A stretch of DNA of 64,000 nt, from the NCBI GenBank assembly GCA_963691815.1, contig OY829655.1, forward strand, positions 32,228,983 through 32,292,982. Reading direction: 5' to 3'. Below the pieces are notes generated by a model that worked only from the letters and a program-made list of their open reading frames with translations, was not told the origin of the DNA and made no database searches. The position numbers and the translations under genes were made by a program. This stretch comes from Echiichthys vipera (lineage: Eukaryota > Chordata > Actinopteri > Perciformes > Trachinidae). Positions 1-10,297 of the stretch are shown here, one piece after another (the stretch's first letter is position 1; each line of letters opens with the position of its first letter).

Positions 1-360
1 GCACATTAAAAGTTCTTTTATCAGTTTAGAAACAGGATTTATGAACAGGCTCAGATTTAGACCCAAACAGGCTCTTTATCAGGGTTTAGTGGGAGAAACC
101 AAGCATCTGTATGTGAAACCAGACCTTCAGCACCCCCCCAGAGCCATAATGGAACGATCCACTGATTCAGAGTGAAACCGGAGTGAAACCTTGAACACTC
201 GACCACTCAGCCTCGCCCCTAAAGGATTGTTTTTGGGTCCATCGGTTTGACAACACACTGACAGGAGATCGAATCCTCCAGCACCAAAGCCTGAGTTATG
301 TATGAACTGTGATGATAACGGAAAGTCTCATTACAAAACAAAACCAGCTGTTTGAAAATG
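1..360. other. No gene seen
   Basis: Unique-looking AT-moderate sequence. No open frame with family similarity and no clear repeat was recognised. Confidence 0.4.
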
Positions 361-712
361 AGGGTAAATGGTAAATGGACGCCTTTCTAGTCTTCTGACA
401 CACTTCACACTTGTCACATTCACACAAACACTGGTGTCAAAGTGATCCAGTAAAGCTCCGCTGTGGCTGCAGGTTTTCATGCCAACACCTGAAGAACACA
501 CCTGACGTGAGTCCTGCAATCAACCCCCCCCCCTCACACAGTTGGTTTGGTGCATCAGGTGTTTTTGATTGGTTGGGATGAAAACCTGCAGCCACAGTGG
601 ATCCACATTCACACCACAGTCACACACCAATGAGCAGCACTGGGAGCAGTTCAGGGTTTAGTGTCTTGCCCAAGGACACTTCGACATGTGGATCGAACCG
701 CTGATCTCTCGT
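361..712 (-). repeat. Interspersed repeat with tRNA-like head, interrupted by a small palindromic MITE
   Basis: Read on the minus strand, the right end carries a tRNA-like start and a passage about a recurring phrase (cacatgtcgaagtgtccttg-like) found again on the plus strand at 56965-57245. The left end is the matching 'gtccatttaccat' type terminus. The copy is split by about 445-600, whose two ends are inverted copies of each other (tccagtaaagc..gctgtggctgcaggttttcat). The same palindromic insert is seen in an intron at 44068-44222. Assignment to a named family is not possible by eye. Confidence 0.55.
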
Positions 713-1175
713 ACGGAGGACAACCCACTCTCCCACTGATCCAAAGCCGCCTTTGTTCCTTCAGGTATTTCAGATCACATTCTCTGAGACGTTTGCGTTG
801 ATGTGGATGTTTTTGTCGGTTTAGACGACGTAACTGTGCATCAGGAACTCGATTCTCTTTACTCACAGGCCACAGTCTGTGACAGGGGGGGGGTCTTTGG
901 GCGCCTCACGATTTGATTCCCTATCTATTTTCCTGCTTCAGGATCTACTACAGTCCGCATCATGGCATGGAAGCACAAGATGATATTTAGCTTTCTGACA
1001 AAGGAAGCAGCTGATTTCTTTACTGTAAACAAACGACACGTTTAATTTAGTGAGACGGAAAAAGAGTTTTTAAAAATCCATCCGTGGTTTTTACAGGAAT
1101 CCCGTCCTTTGCCTGAAACACGAGCTTCTTTAAACGTCGTCTTCTTCTTCTTTGTCAAAGCTTTTTAAAAGTTTC
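713..1175. other. No gene seen
   Basis: No coding region or recognisable repeat. Confidence 0.35.
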
Positions 1176-1188
1176 CTCTTATTTAAAC

Positions 1189-1548
1189 GAGTCTGTGAAT
1201 GTTTTCATGTGTTCAGGTCGTCGTTCTCCTCAAAACAGCTTCAGTCCAAAGCAACTGGACTTGGTTCTTTGTCAGGAAGACGTTTCACCTCTGATCCAAG
1301 AGGCTTCATCAGTTCATGTACGCATCTGACCAGGACCAGGACCAGGACCTGGACCAGGACCAGGACCAGGACCAGGCTGGGACTGGACCAGGACCAGGAC
1401 CAGGACCAGGCTGGGACCAGGACCAGGACCAGGACCAGGCTGGGACTGGACCAGGACCAGGACCAGGCTGGGACTGGTCCGAGGCCATGCCATGGGTAAC
1501 CAGTGCAATAACCAGTCCAGTTGCTTTTGACTGAAATTGCTTTGAGGA
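1189..1548 (-). mobile_element. Inverted-repeat element with hammerhead-like motif, copy 1 (internally deleted)
   Basis: The left arm starts with the conserved passage gtctgtgaatg..ttcaggtcgtcg, followed by the hammerhead-like 60-mer (minus strand, 1271-1330) and a (GGACCA)n-like hexamer array (1331-1470). Only about 35 bp of the right arm remains (1514-1548). The element is flanked by direct repeats ctcttattt[a/c]aac at 1176-1188 and 1549-1561 (12 of 13 identical), read as a target-site duplication. Family inference (Penelope-like or another target-primed element) is tentative. Confidence 0.7.
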
Positions 1549-1561
1549 CTCTTATTTCAAC

Positions 1562-2700
1562 AGTTTCTCTTTCCCCTCGTTCTCCTTCTTTGTCATTTAA
1601 AACATTGTGAATGTATCAGAAACATTAATAACACGTTTCCCTTTTCTTTGTCTTCTGTCCTTTTGTTTTAAAGAGTATTTGTGTTTGATTGTTTCCTCTT
1701 CACGTCACGTATCGTAAAACCAAACGAGCCAAATCCCCTCTGGGCTTTAAAACAATAACAACAATAATAAACACTAAATTAAACAGAAAGTAAAAAAAAA
1801 AACTGTAAACAATGAACTCTGAGCTGAACATGAATAAAGCAGAGATAAGAAAACAAGTCAAATCAAACTCAGGAACTCAAACCAACTGTAAATAGAGATC
1901 AAACTTATATATGAGTGTTTATGACAGTGTTAGCAGTTAACTTGGATTATTGCACTTTAGTGGTGGATTAAGTTGTTGCACATAAAAGAAGACGAGTGTA
2001 TGAATAGGTTATTAATGCACATTACACATATGAAGCTGAACGATCATGTCATATGTGTCATATGTGTGTAATGTGTGTGTAATATGTGCAGGACTCTGAC
2101 TGTAACAGCGTTTCCACAGTGAGTGAAAGCACTTGAAGGACCTTTCTCCACAGATGCTGGATCAGTTATTACACATGTGTTATTCATTCACTGCACTCAC
2201 CCTCTGAAGAAAGCTACAGACTCTGGGTTTGCGATGCATGTCATGATTTCACAGATATGAAGAGATATGAGGAGGAAAGAGGAACAGCTGTGCTCTCAGG
2301 CTGCACCTCATCATGTGACCACCACTTCCTGATCAGCTGACAGCTCTAAACACAATCAGCTGATCACACATTAGTGCAGTTATCATGGAGCTAATGTAAA
2401 CACCGAGATACTGTCGAGGATCACAGGTTTCACCACATTAAACCATCACTTTAGAGGCTTTATCTGTGCAGATTAGCTGTTAGCTTAGCCCTGTTAGCTA
2501 ACTGTTTATCTAATCATGTGACACTTTATGTGGCGTGTCATCGTGTTTACTTTATTCCAACACTGACAAACACATGAAGCATCAACTCCCTGTGTCATAA
2601 AATAACTAATAAAGTGTTAGCTCCTGAGTCTGTGGAGCATCTGGAGCTCCTGTTAGCTGCTGTTAGCTCCTGTGCTAACTAGCTAACAGCTGCAGAAACA
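1562..2700. other. No gene seen; AT-rich intergenic DNA
   Basis: Contains A-rich runs near 1745-1880 and scattered gttagct repeats near 2475-2690. No exon with family support was found. Confidence 0.35.
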
Positions 2701-2743
2701 TCCTCGTTTTAACGGTTAAGCGGTTCAAACGTGAATAAAAGGT

Positions 2744-2960
2744 CGTTACCGGTTCAGTGTGTGACTCTGACATCAGTGTGAGAAAGTCCACTTTAGAGAC
2801 AAATCTGCTAAAAGTGAGAAAGGAGTGTTTTCAGAGGAGCCTCTGCCCGGACACACGCAGCCCTGACCAATCACACCGGAGCTCATCGACCCGGAGACAA
2901 CAGGCGGAGAGGTCGAGCCCAGAGACATCGATCTACTCCGCAACACACACTGTTTACTGA
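2744..2960 (-). other. Possible first exon and promoter of a divergent minus-strand gene
   Basis: Read on the minus strand, a GC-richer block containing a CCAAT-type ATTGG (around 2867-2872) ends in a good splice donor (ccg|gtaacg near 2744). This would make a head-to-head arrangement with sgo2. In human the gene head-to-head with SGO2 is recalled to be KCTD18, but nothing here identifies a protein. Low confidence. Confidence 0.2.
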
Positions 2961-3051
2961 TACATGTTTATATTATTGTTATTATATTATTATTACTACA
3001 TTATTACATTATATTATAATAGATATTATTATCTCATCTTCAGCCTCTGGT

Positions 3052-5460
3052 CCTGGATCAGGTCTCAGGGGCAGCAGCTCCAGCCTCTGGTCCTGGATCA
3101 GGTCCCAGGGGCAGCAGCTCCAGCCTCTGATCCTGGATCAGGTCTCAGGGGCAGCAGCTCCAGCCTCTGGTCCTGGATCAGGTCCCAGGGGCAGCAGCTC
3201 CAGCCTCTGATCCTGGATCAGGTCTCAGGGGCAGCAGCTCCAGCCTCTGGTCCTGGATCAGGTCCCAGGGGCAGCAGCTCCAGCCTCTGATCCTGGATCA
3301 GGTCTCAGGGGCAGCAGCTCCAGCCTCTGATCCTGGATCAGGTCTCAGGCGCAGCAGCTCCAGCCTCTGATCCTGGATCAGGTCTCAGGGGCAGCAGCTC
3401 CAGCAGGGGACCCCAAACTTCCCTTTCCCGGGCCACATTAACCAGCTCTAACTGGGGGATCCTGAGGCGTTCCCAGGCCAGTGTGGAGATCTAATCTCTC
3501 CACCTGGTCCTGGGTCTTCCCCGAGGCCTCCTCCCAGCTGGACGTGCCTGGAACACCTCCCTAGGGAGGCGCCCAGGGTTCATCCTTACCAGATGATCCT
3601 GAACCACCTCAACTGGCTCCTTTAAACACAAAGGAGCAGCGGCTCTACTCCGAGTTCCTCACGGATGCTGAACTTCTCCCCCTCTCTCTAAGGGAGACTC
3701 CAGACCCCCTCTTGAGGAAACACACTTCACACGCTTGGACCTGGACCTGGTTCTTTGGGTCCTGACCTGGACCTGGTTCTTTGGGTCCTGACCTGGACCT
3801 GGTTCTTTGGGTCCTGACCTGGACCTGGTTCTTTGGGTCCTGACCTGGACCTGGTTCTGTGGGTCCTGACCTGGACCTGGTTCTTTGGGTCCTGACCCAG
3901 CTTTCAGGACCACAGGTGAGGGTAGGAACCAGGACTGAGGGTAGATCCAGAGCTTTGTCTTCCTCAGCTCTCTGTTCATCACAACGGAGCGGTAGAGCGA
4001 CTGCAGCTCCGCCCCCTCTGCTCCATCGTCCCCTCACTCGTGAACCAGATCCCGAGGTCCTTGAAGTCCTTCACTTGGGGTCAGGACTCATTCCAGACCC
4101 GGAGGAACAATCCAGCGGTTTCCTGCTGAGAGCCACGGCCTCAGATTCAGAGGTGCTGATCCTCATCCCGGCCGTTTCACACTCGGCTGTGAACCAATCC
4201 AGTGAGTGCTGAAGGTCCCTGACCCACGACGCCATCAGGACCACGTCAGAGACCAGATCCTCAGCCCACCCAACTGCAGCCCCTCCCCACCACCACTACG
4301 CCTCCATATCCTGTCCATGAAAACCACAAACAGGACTGGTGACAGAGTGCCCCCCTGGAGGAGGCAGACCCCCACCGGGAACCACTCCGCCTCACTGCCC
4401 AGGATCCGGACTCAGCTCTCTCTTTGGGGGTACAGAGACTGGACCCCCTCAGAAGTGACCCCCTCACCCCAGACTCCCCCAGCACCTCCCACAGTATCTC
4501 CAGGGACCCGGTCATGGGCCTTCTCCAGATCCACAAAGCACATGTAGACTGGATGGGCACACCCCCAGACCCCTTCCAGGATCCTTGAGAGTGCAGAGCT
4601 GGTCCTGGTCCAGGTCCAGGACTGAATCCACCTGGTTCCTCTTCAGTCTGAGGTTCTACAGGACCAACATCCTTTCCAGCACCTTGGAGTCGACTTCACC
4701 AGGGAGGCTGAGGAGTGTGATCCCCCTGGAACTGGCTCACACCCTCTGGGCCCCCTTTCTGAACAGGAACCACCACCCCGGTCTGACACTCCCTCGGCAC
4801 TGTCCCAGACTTCCACCAGTGTGTCAGAGACGTGTGGACCAGGACCAGGACCAGGACCAGGACCAGGACGGCCCCTCCAGCCCCAGAGCTTTCAGCATGT
4901 GTGGCTGCAGCTCATGGATCCTGGGGCTTTGCCTCTGTGGACTTGTTTCCTTCCTCAGTGACTTCTGTCAGAGATGTTGACGATGATCCCCATCAGCCTC
5001 CAGCTCTGCCTCTACAAAAGAGGGCGTGTTGGGCCCATTCAGGACTTTCTCAGAGTCCTTCCACCGCCCCATGACCTCATCAGCTGAGGTCACCAGCGTC
5101 CCGTCCTTACTGTGAACAGCTTGGACGGTTCCCCGTGTCCCCCTCCTGAGGTGCTGAATGGTGGTCCAGAAGCACCTCGGTGCCCCCCAAAGTCCTTCTC
5201 CAGGACTTGTGTGAACTCCTCCCACACCCGCTGCTTTGCCTCTGACCCAGCAGAGGCTGCAGCCCTTCAGACCTGTGGGGACCTCAGAACCACCTCCGGA
5301 GTCTTCTGGGAGACCAGATCCTGAAGGCCTCCTTCTTCAGGGGGACCCCTGACCCCCGGGGTCCACCACGGTGCTCCAGGGTCCCCGCCCCTTGAGGCAC
5401 CTGAGACCTTGAGGCCACAGCTCACCGCTGCAGCTTCAGCAGTGGAAGCTTTGAACATCG
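3052..5460 (-). mobile_element. Rex3-like (RTE clade) LINE, degenerate copy 1
   Basis: On the minus strand this runs from the linker after the endonuclease (FKASTAEAAAVSCGLKVSGA, near 5390-5458) through reverse-transcriptase remnants to the C-terminal passage RPRGRPRTRW-type and a 40-bp tandem tail at 3052-3405 (cagcctctgatcctggatcag..). Frames are broken by many indels. A 26-bp internal tandem repeat (ctggacctggttctttgggt..) at 3735-3900 has expanded inside it. The Rex3 identity rests on the recalled conserved RT site gaccggggtggtggt, seen in the better copy at 36949-36963. Confidence 0.8.
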
Positions 5461-5677
5461 CCCACTTTATATGTTATAATCAATAATATTATTATTATTA
5501 TTATTACATTATATGATGACCCTCTCCCCCTGATCTGATCCTGATGAATGAACAAATAAATAAACATAATGTGCATTATATATAAATAAAACCATAAATA
5601 AATATAAAGTAATAAAAAAACAAACCTGCCTGAACAGACAAACTCAGGGCAGCAAAACTCAATTACAAACGATTTTG
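5461..5677. other. AT-rich spacer
   Basis: Short ATT repeats and AAATAAATA-type runs between the Rex3 copy and the sgo2 promoter. No gene. Confidence 0.5.
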
Positions 5678-5721
5678 ATTGGTTCCCAGCTTCTATGACG
5701 TAGGTCCTGGCGCATGCGCAG
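5678..5721 (+). promoter_or_regulatory. sgo2 core promoter region
   Basis: An inverted CCAAT box (attgg, 5678-5682), a CRE-like tgacgta (5696-5702) and a palindromic NRF1-type site gcgcatgcgc (5710-5719) lie just upstream of the 5' UTR exon. This TATA-less combination is typical of cell-cycle and housekeeping genes, which fits a shugoshin. The start site itself was not determined. Confidence 0.6.
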
Positions 5722-5765
5722 AAAGAAGGCGGGCCGTTGGGTCATGTTTGAATTCATCAGCTGCG
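5722..5765 (+). other. sgo2: sgo2 5' UTR exon 1
   Basis: Ends at a strong donor (ctgcg|gtgagt, 5765/5766). An ATG at 5744 opens a short frame that would meet a TGA just after splicing to 10254, so this exon is taken as untranslated. Its 5' boundary is a guess placed after the NRF1 site. The partner acceptor is tgttttctctcag at 10241-10253. Confidence 0.55.
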
Positions 5766-5769
5766 GTGA

Positions 5770-8700
5770 GTTTATTTTATTCACTTTACTGTTAATTTAA
5801 CGTTATTTTACTCACTTTTCTGTTAATTTAACGTTATTTTATTCACTTTTCTGTTAATTTAACGTTAATTTAGTCACTTTACTGTTAATTTAAAGTTATT
5901 TTAGTCACTTTTCTGTTAATTTAACGTTATTTTATTCACTTTACTGTTAATTTAACGTTATTTTACTCACTTTTCTGTTAATTTAACGTTATTTTATTCA
6001 CTTTACTGTTAATTTAACGTTATTTTAGTCACTTTACTGTTAATTTAAAGTTATTTTAGTCACTTTTCTGTTAATTTAACGTTATTTTAGTCACTTTACT
6101 GTTAATTTAACGTTATTTTATTCACTTTTCTGTTAATTTAACGTTATTTTATTCACTTTACTGTTAATTTAACGTTATTTTAGTCACTTTACTGTTAATT
6201 TAACGTTATTTTATTCACTTTACTGTTAATTTAACGTTATTTTATTCACTTTACTGTTAATTTAACGTTATTTTATTTACTTTACTGTTAATTTAACGTT
6301 ATTTTATTTACTTTTCTGTTAATTTAACGTTATTTTAGTCACTTTTCTGTTTATTTAACGTTATTTTATTCACTTTTCTGTTAATTTAACGTTATTTTAG
6401 TCACTTTTCTGTTAATTTAACGTTATTTTATTCACTTTTCTGTTTATTTAACGTTATTTTAGTCACTTTTCTGTTAATTTAACGTTATTTTAGTCACTTT
6501 TCTGTTAATTTAACGTTATTTTATTCACTTTTCTGTTATTTAACGTTATTTTATTCACTTTTCTGTTAATTTAACGTTATTTTAGTCACTTTTCTGTTAA
6601 TTTAACGTTATTTTATTCACTTTTCTGTTAATTTAATGTTGTTTTATTCACTTTTCTGTGAATTTAACGTCATTTTAGTCACTTTTCTGTTAATTTAACG
6701 TTATTTTATTTACTTTACTGTTAATTTAACGTTATTTTAGTCACTTTTCTGTTAATTTAACGTTATTTTAGTCACTTTTCTGTTAATTTAACGTTATTTT
6801 AGTCACTTTTCTGTTAATTTAACGTTATTTTAGTCACTTTTCTGTTAATTTAACGTTATTTTAGTCACTTTTCTGTTAATTTAACGTTATTTTATTCACT
6901 TTACTGTTAATTTAACGTTATTTTAGTCACTTTTCTGTTAATTTAACGTTATTTTAGTCACTTTTCTGTTAATTTAACGTTATTTTATTCACTTTTCTGT
7001 TAATTTAAACGTTATTTTAGTCACTTTTCTGTTAATTCAACGTTATTTTAGTCACTTTACTGTTAATTTAACGTTATTTTAGTCACTTTTCTGTTAATTT
7101 AACGTTATTTTAGTCACTTTACTGTTAATTTAACGTTATTTTAGTCACTTTTCTGTTAATTTAACGTTATTTTAGTCACTTTTCTGTGAATTTAACGTTA
7201 TTTTAGTCACTTTTCTGTTAATTTAACGTTATTTTAGTCACTTTTCTGTTAATTTAACGTTATTTTATTCACTTTACTGTTAATTTAACGTTATTTTAGT
7301 CACTTTTCTGTTAATTTAACGTTATTTTATTTACTTTACTGTTAATTTAACGTTATTTTAGTCACTTTTCTGTGAATTTAACGTTATTTTAGTCACTTTT
7401 CTGTTAATTTAACGTTATTTTATTCACTTTACTGTTAATTTAACGTTATTTTAGTCACTTTTCTGTTAATTTAACGTTATTTTATTTACTTTACTGTTAA
7501 TTTAACGTTATTTTAGTCACTTTACTGTTAATTTAACGTTATTTTAGTCACTTTACTGTTAATTTAACGTTATTTTATTCACTTTACTGTTAATTTAACG
7601 TTATTTTAGTCACTTTTCTGTTAATTTAACGTTATTTTAGTCACTTTTCTGTTAATTTAACGTTATTTTATTTACTTTACTGTTAATTTAACGTTATTTT
7701 AGTCACTTTACTGTTAATTTAACGTTATTTTAGTCACTTTACTGTTAATTTAACGTTATTTTATTCACTTTACTGTTAATTTAACGTTATTTTAGTCACT
7801 TTTCTGTTAATTTAACGTTATTTTATTCACTTTTCTGTTAATTTAACGTTATTTTAGTCACTTTACTGTTAATTTAACGTTATTTTAGTCACTTTTCTGT
7901 TAATTTAACGTTATTTTATTCACTTTACTGTTAATTTAACGTTATTTTATTCACTTTTCTGTTAATTTAACGTTATTTTAGTCACTTTTCTGTTAATTTA
8001 ACGTTATTTTATTCACTTTTCTGTTAATTTAACGTTATTTTAGTCACTTTTCTGTAAATTTAACGTTATTTTAGTCACTTTACTGTTAATTTAACGTTAT
8101 TTTATTCACTTTTCTGTTAATTTAACGTTATTTTATTTACTTTTCTGTTAATTTAACGTTATTTTAGTCACTTTTCTGTTAATTTAACGTTATTTTATTC
8201 ACTTTTCTGTGAATTTAACGTTATTTTACTGAGTTTTCTGTTAATTTAACGTTATTTTAGTCACTTTTCTGTTAATTTAACGTTATTTTAGTCACTTTTC
8301 TGTGAATTTAACGTTATTTTAGTCACTTTACTGTTAATTTAACGTTATTTTATTCACTTTTCTGTTTATTTAACGTTATTTTATTCACTTTTCTGTTAAT
8401 TTAACGTTATTTTATTCACTTTTCTGTTAATTTAACGTTATTTTATTCACTTTACTGTTAATTTAACGTTATTTTATTCACTTTTCTGTTAATTTAACGT
8501 TATTTTATTCACTTTTCTGTTAATTTACCGTTATTTTAGTCACTTTACTGTTAATTTAACGTTATTTTAGTGAGTTTTCTGTTAATTTAACGTTATTTTA
8601 GTCACTTTTCTGTGAATTTAACGTTATTTTATTCACTTTACTGTTAATTTAACGTTATTTTATTCACTTTTCTGTTAATTTAACGTTATTTTAGTCACTT

Positions 8701-10235
8701 TTCTGTGAATTTAACGTTATTTTATTCACTTTACTGTTAATTTAACGTTATTTTAGTCACTTTTCTGTTAATTTAACGTTATTTTATTCACTTTTCTGTT
8801 AATTTAACGTTATTTTATTCACTTTTCTGTTAATTTAACGTTATTTTAGTCACTTTTCTGTTTATTTAACGTTATTTTAGTCACTTTTCTGTTAATTTAA
8901 CGTTATTTTATTCACTTTTCTGTTAATTTAATGTTGTTTTAGTGAGTTTTCTGTTAATTTAACGTTATTCTAGTCACTTTTCTGTTAATTTAACGTTATT
9001 TTATTCACTTTTCTGTTAATTTAACGTTATTTTAGTCACTTTTCTGTTTATTTAACGTTATTTTAGTCACTTTTCTGTTAATTTAACGTTATTTTATTCA
9101 CTTTTCTGTTAATTTAACGTTATTTTAGTCACTTTTCTGTAAATTTAACGTTATTTTAGTCACTTTACTGTTAATTTAACGTTATTTTATTCACTTTTCT
9201 GTTAATTTAACGTTATTTTATTTACTTTTCTGTTAATTTAACGTTATTTTAGTCACTTTTCTGTTAATTTAACGTTATTTTATTCACTTTTCTGTGAATT
9301 TAACGTTATTTTACTGAGTTTTCTGTTAATTTAACGTTATTTTAGTCACTTTTCTGTTAATTTAACGTTATTTTAGTCACTTTTCTGTGAATTTAACGTT
9401 ATTTTAGTCACTTTACTGTTAATTTAACGTTATTTTATTCACTTTTCTGTTTATTTAACGTTATTTTATTCACTTTTCTGTTAATTTAACGTTATTTTAT
9501 TCACTTTTCTGTTAATTTAACGTTATTTTATTCACTTTACTGTTAATTTAACGTTATTTTATTCACTTTTCTGTTAATTTAACGTTATTTTATTCACTTT
9601 TCTGTTAATTTACCGTTATTTTAGTCACTTTACTGTTAATTTAACGTTATTTTAGTGAGTTTTCTGTTAATTTAACGTTATTTTAGTCACTTTTCTGTGA
9701 ATTTAACGTTATTTTATTCACTTTACTGTTAATTTAACGTTATTTTATTCACTTTTCTGTTAATTTAACGTTATTTTAGTCACTTTTCTGTGAATTTAAC
9801 GTTATTTTATTCACTTTACTGTTAATTTAACGTTATTTTAGTCACTTTTCTGTTAATTTAACGTTATTTTATTCACTTTTCTGTTAATTTAACGTTATTT
9901 TATTCACTTTTCTGTTAATTTAACGTTATTTTAGTCACTTTTCTGTTTATTTAACGTTATTTTAGTCACTTTTCTGTTAATTTAACGTTATTTTATTCAC
10001 TTTTCTGTTAATTTAATGTTGTTTTAGTGAGTTTTCTGTTAATTTAACGTTATTCTAGTCACTTTTCTGTTAATTTAACGTTATTTTATTCACTTTTCTG
10101 TTAATTTAACGTTATTTTAGTCACTTTTCTGTTTATTTAACGTTATTTTAGTCACTTTTCTGTTAATTTAACGTTATTTTATTCACTTTTCTGTTAATTT
10201 AATGTTGTTTTAGTGAGTTTTCTGTTAATTTAAAG
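5770..10235 (+). repeat. 31-bp satellite filling sgo2 intron 1
   Basis: About 140 tandem copies of a 31-bp unit (ttattttagtcactttt + ctgttaatttaacg) run from immediately after the splice donor to just before the acceptor. Variants alternate between ttttct/tttact, agtcac/attcac and rare agtgagt. A higher-order block is visible: marker variants (ctgtaaat, ttaccg, attctag) recur about 1086 bp apart (8051/9137, 8523/9609, 8963/10050), about 35 units. No coding content. Confidence 0.95.
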
Positions 10236-10297
10236 TAATGTGTTTTCTCTCAGGTCTTTGATTTCGTCGCTCAGAGAAACGTCACGTCTGTGTCGTC

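Noticed and set aside
4206..4980. Plus-strand frames in the Rex3 region (113 and 131 residues)
   Set aside because: Antisense shadows of a decayed minus-strand LINE.
5770..10235. CRISPR-like regular repeat array
   Set aside because: Units are contiguous 31-mers with no unique spacers, in a spliced eukaryotic intron. The same applies to 31346-35046.
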